Below are positions 40,341 to 49,684 of a stretch of 64,000 nucleotides of DNA, in pieces; within the stretch, counting starts at the first letter, position 1, and the number at the start of each line of letters is the position of its first letter. The position numbers were made by a program, and so were the translations under genes. This DNA comes from Puniceicoccaceae bacterium (GTDB lineage: Bacteria > Verrucomicrobiota > Verrucomicrobiia > Opitutales > Coraliomargaritaceae). The stretch is taken from the NCBI GenBank assembly GCA_018402305.1, contig JAGYJE010000005.1:62001-126000 (forward strand), written 5' to 3'. The notes under the pieces are model-generated. The model searched no databases, was not told the origin of the DNA, and saw only the letters and a list, made by a program, of their open reading frames with translations.

Positions 40341-40711
40341 GGAGAAACGTGTGGCTGGATTTTATCAGTGAAGATTAAAAATCTGTCAAAATAATACGTA
40401 CGGAATGGAGGTATTTTGGGAGGCAACGGCCTGCTTTTTGTTGGCTTTTTTTGGCGGGGGCTGTGTCATTTTTGCGGCTTTCGACGCCTCCGATTCGCTG
40501 CGTTCCGGGGGTTCTCGGAATGACAAAATTTTGAACATAAGATTGTAAAACTATTCATTTTGCTTGATTGCCGGCAGCCGATCCGCATGGTGTCCTTTTG
40601 CGAAGTGCGATTGTGCCGTTGGCATCTTGAGCGGCTGAGAACCTTCCAGTCGATCTTGGATTCTGTTGTGTCGATGTGCGCGGTGAACTTGAAACAAACC
40701 AAACTTGCCTC
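40341..40711. other. Divergent regulatory gap between xylR-type gene and sulfatase
   Basis: No gene is supported in these ~370 bases. They must hold the divergent promoters. At 40465-40524 there is a GTCATTCCGAGAACCCCCGG-type segment (minus strand) of the kind often found as dispersed intergenic repeats. No clear palindromic operator stands out. Confidence 0.45.
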
Positions 40712-43087
40712 ATGTGCCCTAAAAATACCCTGCTTCCCCTTCTTTTGCTGCCTGTCGGTTTGTTTGCCACAGAGCGCGCCCAGTTCGCCGCTGATCCTGT
40801 GCCGAATGTAATCATCTTTATCGCGGATGACATGGGTTTGGGTGACAGCAGCGCGTATCAGGATCTGACCGGTAATCCCGATAACGAGCAAATTGATACA
40901 CCGGAACTGGAGCGCTTGGCGCACATGGGGACTCGGTTCACTGATGCGCACTCAAACGGAGCAACCTGCAGCCCCGCCCGTATTAGCCTGCTCTCTGGCA
41001 CGTATTCCTTCCGCTCTCCGCTCAAAACGAGGGCGGTCCGTGACAATGACCATACGCATGGGATCATGCTGCCCGGTCGCCGCACAACACTTGCGCACAT
41101 GCTGCAGCGCAGCGGTTACGGCACCTACGGCTATGGAAAGTGGCACCTGGGGCTGCACAGCGACGTTGGAGAGGACCGTAACGGAGACGGCGTCATTGAT
41201 AAGCCCGGTTCGGGGGCCGTTTATGAGGGGCCCATCGAAAGCGGATTTGATACCTATACGGGCACTCCGGGGAATTTCAGCTATGGCGGGGCCATGATTC
41301 AGGATAAGCACTACATGCGATTCGCCTCGCCGGATCCACGGGACTACACGCTGGTTCCGATCAATCATGCATCCGCGCAGCCCTGGGTCCGCCAGGGGCC
41401 CGGTAGCCCGACCGATCCCAACCTACCCAAGGTTCAGCCGGCCATCTTTGAGAAACTTCAACAGGATCTCGCCGCACACATGGACAGCCGAGGCGAGGAC
41501 CCCTTTTTTATTTACTACGCCTCCCACTCGAATCACGACCCTTATGTTCCGGCGAATTACGATCCGGAGCATTCCGATGGTCCGCGTGCCTCGCTTAACG
41601 GCGTCATCATCGATCCGATGGTGACCAAAGCGGGTGGAATGATCGATATTGTTACGGGTAAGGATGTCAACGGAGACGGAATTCCCGATCCCGATTATGC
41701 CTACTATGAAGCCAACGGGGGATGGATATGGAATGATGCCTTCCGCAAAAAATGGTGGGATCATGTGACGGAGGTCGATGCCTCGGGCGCGATCACCGTG
41801 AACGGGCCGACCAACCGGGCAATGATGGTGCAGGAAAATGACATCATCGTCGGCTTTATGCTGGACTATCTGGAGCAGACAGATGATCCGCGCAACCCTG
41901 GTCATAAGCTTATCGATAACACGATCTTCATCTTCACCTCGGATAACGGGGCTGACATTCGCAGCGAGGCAGCGGTCGGTGCTTTGCCGCAGAGGAGCGA
42001 CGGGGTGATCACGAATTTAGCCGGTTTCAAGGGCAGTCGCTGGGAGGGGGGCACCCGTGTGCCCTTTATTGCCGCGTGGCCGGAGCCTGCGGGCGGTCGG
42101 CGGGCCGGTATCCCTGCCGGGGCGACATCCCCAGCGCTGTTTGGATTGAACGATCTATATGCGACACTCGCCGAGGCAATTGGCTACGAGCTTCAGGCGG
42201 AGGAAGCGGTTGATAGCGAGTCTTTGTTGAAGTTATGGACCAGCGGAGTCTTGGATGCGGTCAACCTGGTCCGCCCGGGTGCCGACGAGGGCTTAATCTA
42301 CCAATACGGTCAGCGACTGATGCTGCGTCAGGGCGAACTCAAGCTTACCGCCATGGATGCAAACTTCGATGATCGCTTTCCCGATGATCGTTTCGGCGAC
42401 AAAAGCAAGTTGGATTTCAAAAACATGGTTTTTGACAGTAACCCGGGAAACTGGCGGCAGTATATACGCGTGCTGGTTGATCTTTCCACGAATCTGGATG
42501 AGCGCCAGGAAGGCGATTTTGGAGAGAATAAACAGGCGGAAAAAATGCTGGCTGTGCTCAACACCCTGACGAACCAGGGCTATAGCCGAGCGGGTGCCGC
42601 TGCCTTCGAAAACGGCCTAAATTTCAAGGGAGGCGATTTGCAGCAGGCCTCGGACTGGCATGCCTACAAAGCTTCGCGAGGCGGCGTCCTACCCAGAGGA
42701 CCGACGCCGGGCATCATCGCGGCAGACGGTTTTGTTGAGGGTTTGATTGAAACGACGACCTGGATCCATCGCTCGGGTAGTCTGAGCTACCGTCCCGGGA
42801 AATCCGGGTCTTTACTAAGGTCTTTTTACGAACTGGACGGAGGCACTCTAACGGTGGAAGGGGATTTGCGCCTGGTGAACAGTCGTCTCATGACTCACCG
42901 GGGCACGCTTGATCTGGGATCCAATAATCTGCTCCTGCAGGGAAGCAGTTGTGGCATCGTCGTGTCCGGTGGCACGATCCATGGTGCAGGCCTTTCCTTT
43001 GGCGGGGAAGGCCGCGACGAAGGCTTCCGAATAGTTCTTCAAGGCCGTAGACTTCGTCCGGCTTGGTGTCGCCATCGCGATGGATGA
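40712..43087 (+). CDS. Sulfatase with C-terminal beta-repeat region, possibly truncated
   Basis: From ATG 40712 the product has ~791 residues with a signal peptide (LLPLLLLPVGLFATERA). The catalytic domain has the metal-binding NVIIFIADDMGLGDSS, the formylglycine motif CSPAR (Cys86), GYGKWHLGLH, and FTSDNGAD. It should remove sulfate esters from a carbohydrate. After residue ~620 comes a beta-rich section (GGTLTVEGDLRLVNSRLMTH; LDLGSNNLLLQGSSCGIVV). The last ~25 residues (GFRIVLQGRRLRPAWCRHRD) lose this character and overlap what looks like a reversed sulfatase tail at 43026-43106, so the original C-terminus was probably replaced by recombination. A TTG-type or GTG start at 40676 is less likely. 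Confidence 0.85.
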   Translation: MCPKNTLLPLLLLPVGLFATERAQFAADPVPNVIIFIADDMGLGDSSAYQDLTGNPDNEQIDTPELERLAHMGTRFTDAHSNGATCSPARISLLSGTYSFRSPLKTRAVRDNDHTHGIMLPGRRTTLAHMLQRSGYGTYGYGKWHLGLHSDVGEDRNGDGVIDKPGSGAVYEGPIESGFDTYTGTPGNFSYGGAMIQDKHYMRFASPDPRDYTLVPINHASAQPWVRQGPGSPTDPNLPKVQPAIFEKLQQDLAAHMDSRGEDPFFIYYASHSNHDPYVPANYDPEHSDGPRASLNGVIIDPMVTKAGGMIDIVTGKDVNGDGIPDPDYAYYEANGGWIWNDAFRKKWWDHVTEVDASGAITVNGPTNRAMMVQENDIIVGFMLDYLEQTDDPRNPGHKLIDNTIFIFTSDNGADIRSEAAVGALPQRSDGVITNLAGFKGSRWEGGTRVPFIAAWPEPAGGRRAGIPAGATSPALFGLNDLYATLAEAIGYELQAEEAVDSESLLKLWTSGVLDAVNLVRPGADEGLIYQYGQRLMLRQGELKLTAMDANFDDRFPDDRFGDKSKLDFKNMVFDSNPGNWRQYIRVLVDLSTNLDERQEGDFGENKQAEKMLAVLNTLTNQGYSRAGAAAFENGLNFKGGDLQQASDWHAYKASRGGVLPRGPTPGIIAADGFVEGLIETTTWIHRSGSLSYRPGKSGSLLRSFYELDGGTLTVEGDLRLVNSRLMTHRGTLDLGSNNLLLQGSSCGIVVSGGTIHGAGLSFGGEGRDEGFRIVLQGRRLRPAWCRHRDG

Positions 43088-43106
43088 ATTTCCATTTGCC
43101 CGGTTC
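43026..43106 (-). pseudogene. Possible fragment of a sulfatase C-terminus
   Basis: In frame with and directly after the manA stop, the minus strand reads EPGKWKFIHRDGDTKPDEVY and GLEELFG. This resembles the sulfatase pattern W-K-F-I/L-x-x ... P-D-E-L-Y-D-L-x-x-D-P-x-E near the C-terminus. It then degenerates. The match is short and could be chance, but it coincides with the abnormal end of the sulfatase gene on the other strand. Confidence 0.3.
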
Positions 43107-44039
43107 TTATCCGGCAAAGTTCTCCGTAAGCAGCAGTTCCGTTGCTTCCTTGGCGGTGAACTTGAAGCTGTGCTCGGCGGGGAGCAGGGCGTTGTCGCTC
43201 ATTTGCAGAGCGGAGCCGTCGGCCTCCTCGATCTTCCCGGCGACGAGGCTAAGGATGCGCGGTTGACCGGCTTCCAACTGAAAGGTCTCACCCGCCTTCA
43301 AACAAACTTTGCGCAGGTCGAAGACGTCACTTGCAGCCAGCACTTGATTGCTACCGGTCGGTTTAAGAGTATCCGGCTCAAAGTCACTGAAGTCGGTGCT
43401 TTTGAGCGAGGCTTCGATGTGCAACTGCCGCGGTTGGCCGTCAAGACCGACGCGGCCCCAGTCGTAGACGCGGTAGGTGGTGTCGGAGTTTTGTTGAATT
43501 TCCAGGATAAGGTTGCCTCCGCCGATGGCATGCAAGCGGCCACTGGGGATGAAGATTGATTCACCGGTCGACACCTGAATCGAGTGCACCAGTGGCTCCA
43601 GGGTGTTCTCGGCGAGTCCATGCTCGAAATCCTCGCGACTGACTCCCGCGCGCAGACCAGCCATGAGCGTGGCACCCGGATCCGCCTTGGCGATATACCA
43701 GTTCTCAGTCTTCGGCTCGCCACCGAGCTCAGGGGCCACGGCAGCAGGCGGGTGGACCTGAAGGCTGAGTTTTTCGCGGCAATCGAGCCACTTGACGAGG
43801 ATCGGGAAGGGGCGCTCGGCAGGCCAGCCGCAGCCCATCACGCCTTCCGGGTTGCTCTGGATCAATTCCCGGATGCTGCGGCCATCGGCCAGCGTTGATT
43901 GGGCCTCCGGGCGATCAACGATTTCCCAGCTTTCGCCGATGACCTTGCCCTCGGGGAGTGTGCGACCAAGGTCGGAAGTGAAGCGTGTGCCGCCCCAGAC
44001 GCGTTCTTGGTAGATTGGTGTGAAAAGGTAGTAGTTCAT
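43107..44039 (-). CDS. manA: Mannose-6-phosphate isomerase, class I
   Basis: From ATG 44039 (a TTG at 44066 would add nine residues) the product has ~310 residues. It has the metal-binding cupin site: KLSLQVHPP, with a later Glu-Asn (TENWYIA), and SGRLHAIGGGNLILEIQQNS with DTTYRVYDWGR. The short, single-length layout is the B. subtilis-type ManA. It interconverts mannose 6-phosphate and fructose 6-phosphate with zinc. Located among sulfatases, a GH130-like gene and a symporter, it points to mannose as a product of the glycan being degraded. Confidence 0.94.
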   Translation of the reverse strand: MNYYLFTPIYQERVWGGTRFTSDLGRTLPEGKVIGESWEIVDRPEAQSTLADGRSIRELIQSNPEGVMGCGWPAERPFPILVKWLDCREKLSLQVHPPAAVAPELGGEPKTENWYIAKADPGATLMAGLRAGVSREDFEHGLAENTLEPLVHSIQVSTGESIFIPSGRLHAIGGGNLILEIQQNSDTTYRVYDWGRVGLDGQPRQLHIEASLKSTDFSDFEPDTLKPTGSNQVLAASDVFDLRKVCLKAGETFQLEAGQPRILSLVAGKIEEADGSALQMSDNALLPAEHSFKFTAKEATELLLTENFAG

Positions 44040-44215
44040 AGTGTGCGCTTGAGCTGTAGGGTTCAATGGTGGTCAAGCCAAAAATTCAATCACATATGAC
44101 AAAAATGTGAAAAAAGATTATGAAATATTTCCATTATGCTTGAATGCGTCGTGAGAAGTGGTAAAACCCGTTTCTTTCTTGTAATATTATAATCAAGTCG
44201 AACCCCTCCCCGAAA

Positions 44216-45490
44216 ATGTCTTTTGTTTTTAGAACGATCATTCTGTCGTGCGTGCTCCTGTTTGGCTGTCTCTTGTATGCCGAGGAACGTCCCGCGCCCT
44301 TCAGTTTATCGGTAGGGACGCAGAGCATCGGGGTGCGCTATCAGTTCAGCGACGAGAGTGCTTTGGTCGAGAGCGCTGAGCAGATCCTCGCTCTGGGCTC
44401 AGATACCCTTAAAATTGCGTTCACTCCGAAGTATGCGGACGACTACCGTTTGGAAATCGACCCTGCGATTCGATCGATTAACGATTTAGTCGCAGTCGAG
44501 CTGGATTATTTTCGGGTCATGGATAAGCCGTTTCGGAATATCATGCTCTGGATCTACCCGTTTAGTGACAGCATGTCTGCCTTTGCCACCGGTGAGATCA
44601 GCGAGTCCGAAGCCGAAGCGGTTTATGAGGAGATCTATACCTTTACAGTAAATCTGCTGGAACGGTATTCCGGGAGCGGGAAGTCTTTTTTCCTTGGGAA
44701 TTGGGAGGGGGACTGGCATCTGCTTTTGGAGAACTACGATTACAACCTCGATCCGACGCCCGAGGCGATTGAAGGCGCCATTCAATGGTTTTCCCTGCGC
44801 GAGCGCGCGATCGCCGATGCGCGGCGCGATACCCCGCATCACGACGTTGCCGTCTATTACTACATCGAGCTCAACCATGTTCGCAAATCGATGGACGATA
44901 ACCGTCCAACCATCGTGAATCGGGTCTTGCCGCACATTCGCACCGATTATGTATCCTGGTCCAGTTACGATGTGACCAAGCCGGCCGCACTCATGGACGA
45001 AGCCGAGGGGCGGCAACGGGTATTGGACGCTTTGGACTACATTGAGGACCACATGCCGGAGAGCGATATTCCCGGCAAGCGCGTCATGATTGGTGAATAC
45101 GGCTTTGAGCTGTCTTCATTCAAGGATGTCGATTTGCAGAGGAAATACACAGCGGCAATTATGAAGTGGGCGCTGGAATGGGGCTGCCCCTTTATCCTTT
45201 ACTGGGAGCTGTATTGTAACGAAATCGATTCGAGGACTGGCGAACACCGCGGTTACTGGTTGATTGATGACAACGGGCAAAAACAACCGATCTGGTATTT
45301 TCATAGAGAATTTCTGGCCAAGGCAAACCGCTATGTTGAAGACTACCAGCGCGAGCATGGGACCCTGCCCAGTCAGGCGACTTATAATCGAGTGGCGGCG
45401 GAGTGGATCGAGTCATTTTCGTCCTACGATGTCCGATTGAAAGACCACCGTATTTACGGAAAAGGACAGCGGGGAGGGCGGGCGCAATGA
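44216..45490 (+). CDS. Secreted clan GH-A-like protein of an unassigned family
   Basis: The 424-residue protein has a signal peptide (MSFVFRTIILSCVLLFGCLL) and a single domain with motifs shared in order with residues ~490-900 of the giant protein at 55648: GNWEGDW (161-167), YYYIELN (Glu218), SWSSYD (247-252), IGEYGFE (Glu294) and LYWELYCNE (Glu331). Two Glu on consecutive barrel strands, one in I-G-E-Y-G, fit the acid/base and nucleophile of clan GH-A glycosidases. I do not match it to a numbered family. Its stop overlaps the symporter start (ATGA), so both are co-translated, suggesting it supplies the transported sugar. Confidence 0.72.
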   Translation: MSFVFRTIILSCVLLFGCLLYAEERPAPFSLSVGTQSIGVRYQFSDESALVESAEQILALGSDTLKIAFTPKYADDYRLEIDPAIRSINDLVAVELDYFRVMDKPFRNIMLWIYPFSDSMSAFATGEISESEAEAVYEEIYTFTVNLLERYSGSGKSFFLGNWEGDWHLLLENYDYNLDPTPEAIEGAIQWFSLRERAIADARRDTPHHDVAVYYYIELNHVRKSMDDNRPTIVNRVLPHIRTDYVSWSSYDVTKPAALMDEAEGRQRVLDALDYIEDHMPESDIPGKRVMIGEYGFELSSFKDVDLQRKYTAAIMKWALEWGCPFILYWELYCNEIDSRTGEHRGYWLIDDNGQKQPIWYFHREFLAKANRYVEDYQREHGTLPSQATYNRVAAEWIESFSSYDVRLKDHRIYGKGQRGGRAQ

Positions 45491-46896
45491 GCGAAGCAAG
45501 CAAACAGCCAGCGCCGGACCCGGCCGTCAAACTTGGCTGGACGGAAAAATTCGGCTACGCGTCAGGGGACATGGCATCCTGTCTTTATTTTGGGATCTTC
45601 ATGAATTTCATGGCGATCTTTTACACCGATGTCTTCGGTCTGTCGCCTGCCGTTCTTGCCACGATGCTTTTAATTACCCGGACCTGGGATTGGATCAACG
45701 ATCCGATCATGGGTGCAATTGCAGACCGCACCACTAGCAAAATGGGTAAATTCCGGCCCTGGATCCTCTGGATGATCCTACCCTACATGCTTCTCGGGGT
45801 ATTGACGTTCACGACCTTCGACCTCGGGCCGACGATGAAAATCGTTTATGCCTTCGTCACGTACACCTTTCTGATGATGGCTTACACCGCGATCAACGTG
45901 CCCTATGGCGCGATGATGGGGGTGATGACGGCCCGTTCAGACCAGCGGACGGTGCTGGCAGCGTATCGATTCATCGGTGCGAATGCCGGTATTTTCACGG
46001 TCACGCTGCTCTTGCCGATTTTGGTCAAATCGATCGGGCAGGGCAATGAGCAGTTGGGTTATTCCGGGGCGGTTGCCGTGATCGCACTTATGGCAGGTGC
46101 GTTCTTTTTTATCACCTTTAAAACCTGTAAAGAACGCATTCAACCGGTTGAACGGGAGCGGGTGAGGCTTCGGATTGAAATAAAGGAACTCCTGCGTAAC
46201 AAGCCCTGGCTGATTATTATCGGGATCAGCATTTTGACGGTTCTGGCTCAGGCGATACGGGCCACGCCGTTGCTGCACTTTTTTAAATACGTCGTGGGCA
46301 ATGAAGACTGGGGCACAAAACTCCTGCTTTATAATTCGGTCGCCGCAATTGTTGCGGTTATGCTAAGCAAATACATCGTGGCAGCCTTCGGCTGTAAGAA
46401 ACGAGCTTACATTACCCTCAACCTTATTTTTGCGGGGCTACTGGTGTGGTTTTACTTCATACCGCTCGACAATTTTCCTCTGATGGTTGTCAACCAACTA
46501 ATGATCGCCATGGTGGCGGCACCCATGATGCCGCTTTTCTGGTCGATGATCGCAGATACGGCAGACTATGGAGCCGCTACTTTTGAGCATCGCTCCACAG
46601 GGATCATTTTTTCTGCCGGCACGGCTTCGCAAAAGATCGGCTGGACCGTTGGACCGGCCCTCGCCATGCTCCTGTTAGGGAGCGTTGGCTATGTCGCCAA
46701 TTCGGAGCAATCACCGAATACGCTGCTTACCCTACACCTGATGATGAGCATCCTCCCAGCAGGTGTTGCGGTGCTCACGGCCATCGTCACCTGTTTTTAC
46801 CCAATCAACCATCAAACGGAGAAAGTGCTGGAGGAAGCAATGAGAAAGATGGCGATGGCATCGGCTGATGATTCCGACGCAGGTGGCACTCGTTGA
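45487..46896 (+). CDS. GPH-family (MelB-type) sugar symporter
   Basis: From ATG 45487 the product has 469 residues and about 12 membrane segments. It has GYASGDMASCLYFGIF, FYTDVFGLSPAVLATMLLIT, the RTWDWINDPIMGAIADRT motif (D-x-x-N-D-P loop with acidic residues for Na+/H+ coupling), and a C-terminal PLFWSMIADTADYG. These are characteristic of melibiose-type cation:sugar symporters of the inner membrane. Its start overlaps the stop of the GH-A-like gene, and a sulfatase follows 45 bases after it. Confidence 0.93.
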   Translation: MSEASKQPAPDPAVKLGWTEKFGYASGDMASCLYFGIFMNFMAIFYTDVFGLSPAVLATMLLITRTWDWINDPIMGAIADRTTSKMGKFRPWILWMILPYMLLGVLTFTTFDLGPTMKIVYAFVTYTFLMMAYTAINVPYGAMMGVMTARSDQRTVLAAYRFIGANAGIFTVTLLLPILVKSIGQGNEQLGYSGAVAVIALMAGAFFFITFKTCKERIQPVERERVRLRIEIKELLRNKPWLIIIGISILTVLAQAIRATPLLHFFKYVVGNEDWGTKLLLYNSVAAIVAVMLSKYIVAAFGCKKRAYITLNLIFAGLLVWFYFIPLDNFPLMVVNQLMIAMVAAPMMPLFWSMIADTADYGAATFEHRSTGIIFSAGTASQKIGWTVGPALAMLLLGSVGYVANSEQSPNTLLTLHLMMSILPAGVAVLTAIVTCFYPINHQTEKVLEEAMRKMAMASADDSDAGGTR

Positions 46897-46941
46897 GAAT
46901 GCTTTGCATAGATACCCGCGGGAAGGCGTTAAATACAACAT

Positions 46942-48567
46942 ATGCAAGTAGCATGGTCACAGCTTGTCATTCTCTTTAGCTGCTTGCTCAGCAGTGTGAG
47001 CCAAGCGGCTAACAGACCCAACATTGTATTCATCTTCAGCGATGATCACGCTGATCAAGCGATTAGCGCGTATGGCCACCCCATCTCAAAGCTGGCACCC
47101 ACGCTCAATATTGATCGGCTGGCAGAAGAAGGGATGCGCTTCAACCGATGCATGGTAACCAACTCGATTTGTGGCCCCAGCCGTGCGACGATCCTGACCG
47201 GGAAATACAGCCATCTCAACGGATTTTATTTTAATGAGGATACGGAGTTTGATGGTTCGCAGGTCACCTTCCCGAAACTTTTGCAGGCGGGTGGCTACGA
47301 AACCTCAATCATCGGGAAGTGGCACCTCGGTTCCGAACCCACCGGCTTTGATCATTGGGAGGTCCTGCCGGGGCAGGGGCTCTATTACCAGCCGGATTTT
47401 CGGACTCCCCAAGGCCTGCACATCGAAGACGGCTATGTCACGGATGTCATCACCGATAAGGCCATTCAATGGCTTGATGAACAGCGGGACATCAGCAGGC
47501 CGTTTCTTCTGATGGTCCAGCACAAGGCGGCGCACCGGGAGTGGTCGCCGCCAGTCAAATACCTGGAGCTGTTCGAAGGGATTACCTTTCCGGAGCCGGC
47601 CACTTTGCTGGATGACTATCGCGGCCGGACGACCGCGGCGCACGATCAGGACATGAGTCTGGCCGTGACCTTCGAAAAAGACCGCGATCTCAAGGTCGAT
47701 GTGCGGCAGCCGGGTAGCGTCTTTTATGAGCGGGTTTATTCGAAGCTATCGCCCGAGCAGAAAGTCGCCTGGGATCGCAATTTGGATCGTAGGGAGGCCG
47801 AATACAAGGACCCCGACCTGAAGGGGGTCGCATTGACCCGATGGAAGTTCCAAAGCTACCTGCGGGACTACCTGGCCGTGGTGCGGTCGATGGACGATAA
47901 CATTGGGCGGCTGCTCGACTATCTCGAAAGCAGCGGCTTGGATGAAAACACCATCGTGATCTACTCGTCTGACCAGGGCTTTTACCTGGGCGAACACGGG
48001 TGGTTCGATAAGCGCTTCATGTATGACGAATCCTACCGCACGCCTCTGCTCGTGCGGTGGCCGGGTGTAGTGCCGCCCGGTTTGGTCAACGCCGACCTCG
48101 TTTCCAATTTGGATTTTGCGCAGACTCTGCTGGAGGTGGCGCAGGTTCCGGCGGATGCGAGCATGCAGGGAGCGAGCCTCGTGCCTATTTTAAGGGGCGC
48201 CACTCCGGATGATTGGCGGCGCTATCATTACTACCACTACTACGAGTATCCTGGCTGGCACATGGTGCAGCGCCATGAGGGCGTCTACGATGGTCGCTAC
48301 AAATTGATCCATTTTTACGACTTGGATGAGTGGGAGCTGATCGACATGGAGACCGACCCACATGAGTTGAGGAATCAATTCCACTCGCCGATCCACACAT
48401 CCGTGAAAAATCGGATGCTCGATGCGCTGGCCGAGGTGAAAAAACGCTACGAAGTGCCTGAAGGCATCCCCGCTCCCCGGATCGGTGTCGATCCCATGAA
48501 CTACTATTCTACCGACCGCCGGTTGATCGAAGAGCAAAGGACTGGTTCCAATACCTTAGGCCAATAA
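46942..48567 (+). CDS. Sulfatase (CGPSR type)
   Basis: The 541-residue protein has a signal peptide (MQVAWSQLVILFSCLLSSVS), metal ligands in NIVFIFSDDHADQA (Asp34, Asp35), the formylglycine motif CGPSR (Cys77), GKWHLGSEP, and SSDQGFYLGEHGWFDKR. The C-terminal half ends with KLIHFYDLDEWELIDMETDP. It should be a periplasmic or secreted carbohydrate sulfatase of the S1 class; the exact subfamily and substrate cannot be fixed. It follows the symporter gene and belongs to the same unit. Confidence 0.93.
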   Translation: MQVAWSQLVILFSCLLSSVSQAANRPNIVFIFSDDHADQAISAYGHPISKLAPTLNIDRLAEEGMRFNRCMVTNSICGPSRATILTGKYSHLNGFYFNEDTEFDGSQVTFPKLLQAGGYETSIIGKWHLGSEPTGFDHWEVLPGQGLYYQPDFRTPQGLHIEDGYVTDVITDKAIQWLDEQRDISRPFLLMVQHKAAHREWSPPVKYLELFEGITFPEPATLLDDYRGRTTAAHDQDMSLAVTFEKDRDLKVDVRQPGSVFYERVYSKLSPEQKVAWDRNLDRREAEYKDPDLKGVALTRWKFQSYLRDYLAVVRSMDDNIGRLLDYLESSGLDENTIVIYSSDQGFYLGEHGWFDKRFMYDESYRTPLLVRWPGVVPPGLVNADLVSNLDFAQTLLEVAQVPADASMQGASLVPILRGATPDDWRRYHYYHYYEYPGWHMVQRHEGVYDGRYKLIHFYDLDEWELIDMETDPHELRNQFHSPIHTSVKNRMLDALAEVKKRYEVPEGIPAPRIGVDPMNYYSTDRRLIEEQRTGSNTLGQ

Positions 48568-48583
48568 AGGCGCCCCGGAAAAA

Positions 48584-49666
48584 TCAGACTGGATTCTCGA
48601 GCAGGTGGTCGATGAGCGCTTGTAATGGCGTGGTGCATACCGCGCAGTGCACATCACCTCCGCCGTAGTAGAGGAAGTAAGTGCCGTCGATCACAACATG
48701 CCCGCAGGGGAAGCAAACTCCTTTGTAAATCCCCTTGGTCTCGTAATCCTCAACAGGTTCGTAGATCGGTTTGGGAGTGCGGTGCGTGACCTTCATCGGG
48801 TCGTCGAGGTCGAGGAGCAGCGCGCCGAGGCGATACTGTTTGTCCGCGCCGACGCCGTGGTAGATTTGCAGCCAGCCATGCTCGGTTTTGAGCGGTGGGT
48901 TGTTGGCCCCAATCTTCTCCTCCCAGGGATACTCTCCCTTGGCCAGCAGTTTCATCTCTTTCCACTCCAGTAAGTCTTCGCATTCAGCGATCCAGATGCC
49001 TGGGAATTTATTGGGGAAGCCCTCGCCATGCCATTGCATTGGGCGGTGAATAGTGAACCACTTGCCGTTGATTTTTTCCGGGAAGATGACGACGTCGCGG
49101 TCATCCAATTTCGGGTTGGTCAAGCGCCCGGCGCGGAGCCAGTCCTGGCCCGCGAGGTCTTTGGTCATGAAGAGGTGCGTTGAGGTGAAATTCTCGCGCA
49201 TCGCGATGGGGAACTCCTCGGGGAAGTGCCCGTTTTTATCGGCGTGGTGGTTTTCATTCTCCCAATACTTGCCCGGAGGAAAGGGGCGGGTGGCCGAGGT
49301 GATGTAATACCAATCACCTATCTTGATGATGCGGGGATCTTCCACACACCCGTTATCAATGCTGCCGATCAAGGGCGTCAAAACAGGATGGTCGGCGACA
49401 CGCTCAAAGTTGTAGCCGTCCTTACTGACCGCGAGGCCGAGGTGCACGCGGTGCTCGGCATCCCTACCGGCCGCCCGGTAGACAAGCTGCACTTCGCCTT
49501 TCGCCTCGTCATACCACGCGGCCGGGTTGGTCGTGACCTCACTCTCCCAGTCAGATCCCGGTTTCGGCGAAAGGATCGGGTTGCCTTCGTAGCGTTTGAG
49601 TTGGTAGGCATCGACCGGGATGCTTGGCTGCGTGCTTGCTTGGTTGATTAGGTTTGTATCACTCAT
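48584..49666 (-). CDS. GH130-like glycoside phosphorylase/hydrolase
   Basis: The 360-residue protein shows the five-bladed propeller pattern of GH130: YEGNPILSPKPGSDWESEVT, TNPAAWYDEAKGEVQLVYRA, GCVEDPRIIKI (the conserved Asp in E-D-P-R), TIHRPMQW, IGANNPPLKTEHGWLQIYHG and FPCGHVVIDGTYFLYYGGGD. Known members phosphorolyse beta-mannosides, giving mannose 1-phosphate. No signal peptide is present, so it acts in the cytosol after uptake. With ManA in the same locus it supports manno-configured substrate use. It faces the upstream sulfatase convergently (16-base gap). Confidence 0.93.
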   Translation of the reverse strand: MSDTNLINQASTQPSIPVDAYQLKRYEGNPILSPKPGSDWESEVTTNPAAWYDEAKGEVQLVYRAAGRDAEHRVHLGLAVSKDGYNFERVADHPVLTPLIGSIDNGCVEDPRIIKIGDWYYITSATRPFPPGKYWENENHHADKNGHFPEEFPIAMRENFTSTHLFMTKDLAGQDWLRAGRLTNPKLDDRDVVIFPEKINGKWFTIHRPMQWHGEGFPNKFPGIWIAECEDLLEWKEMKLLAKGEYPWEEKIGANNPPLKTEHGWLQIYHGVGADKQYRLGALLLDLDDPMKVTHRTPKPIYEPVEDYETKGIYKGVCFPCGHVVIDGTYFLYYGGGDVHCAVCTTPLQALIDHLLENPV

Positions 49667-49684
49667 GAGTCTGTATTTCCAATT

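Noticed and set aside
40465-40524. GTCATTCCGAG-type repeat as a regulator binding site
   Set aside because: Similar segments are common dispersed intergenic repeats in other bacteria, and no palindrome for a dimeric regulator is present.
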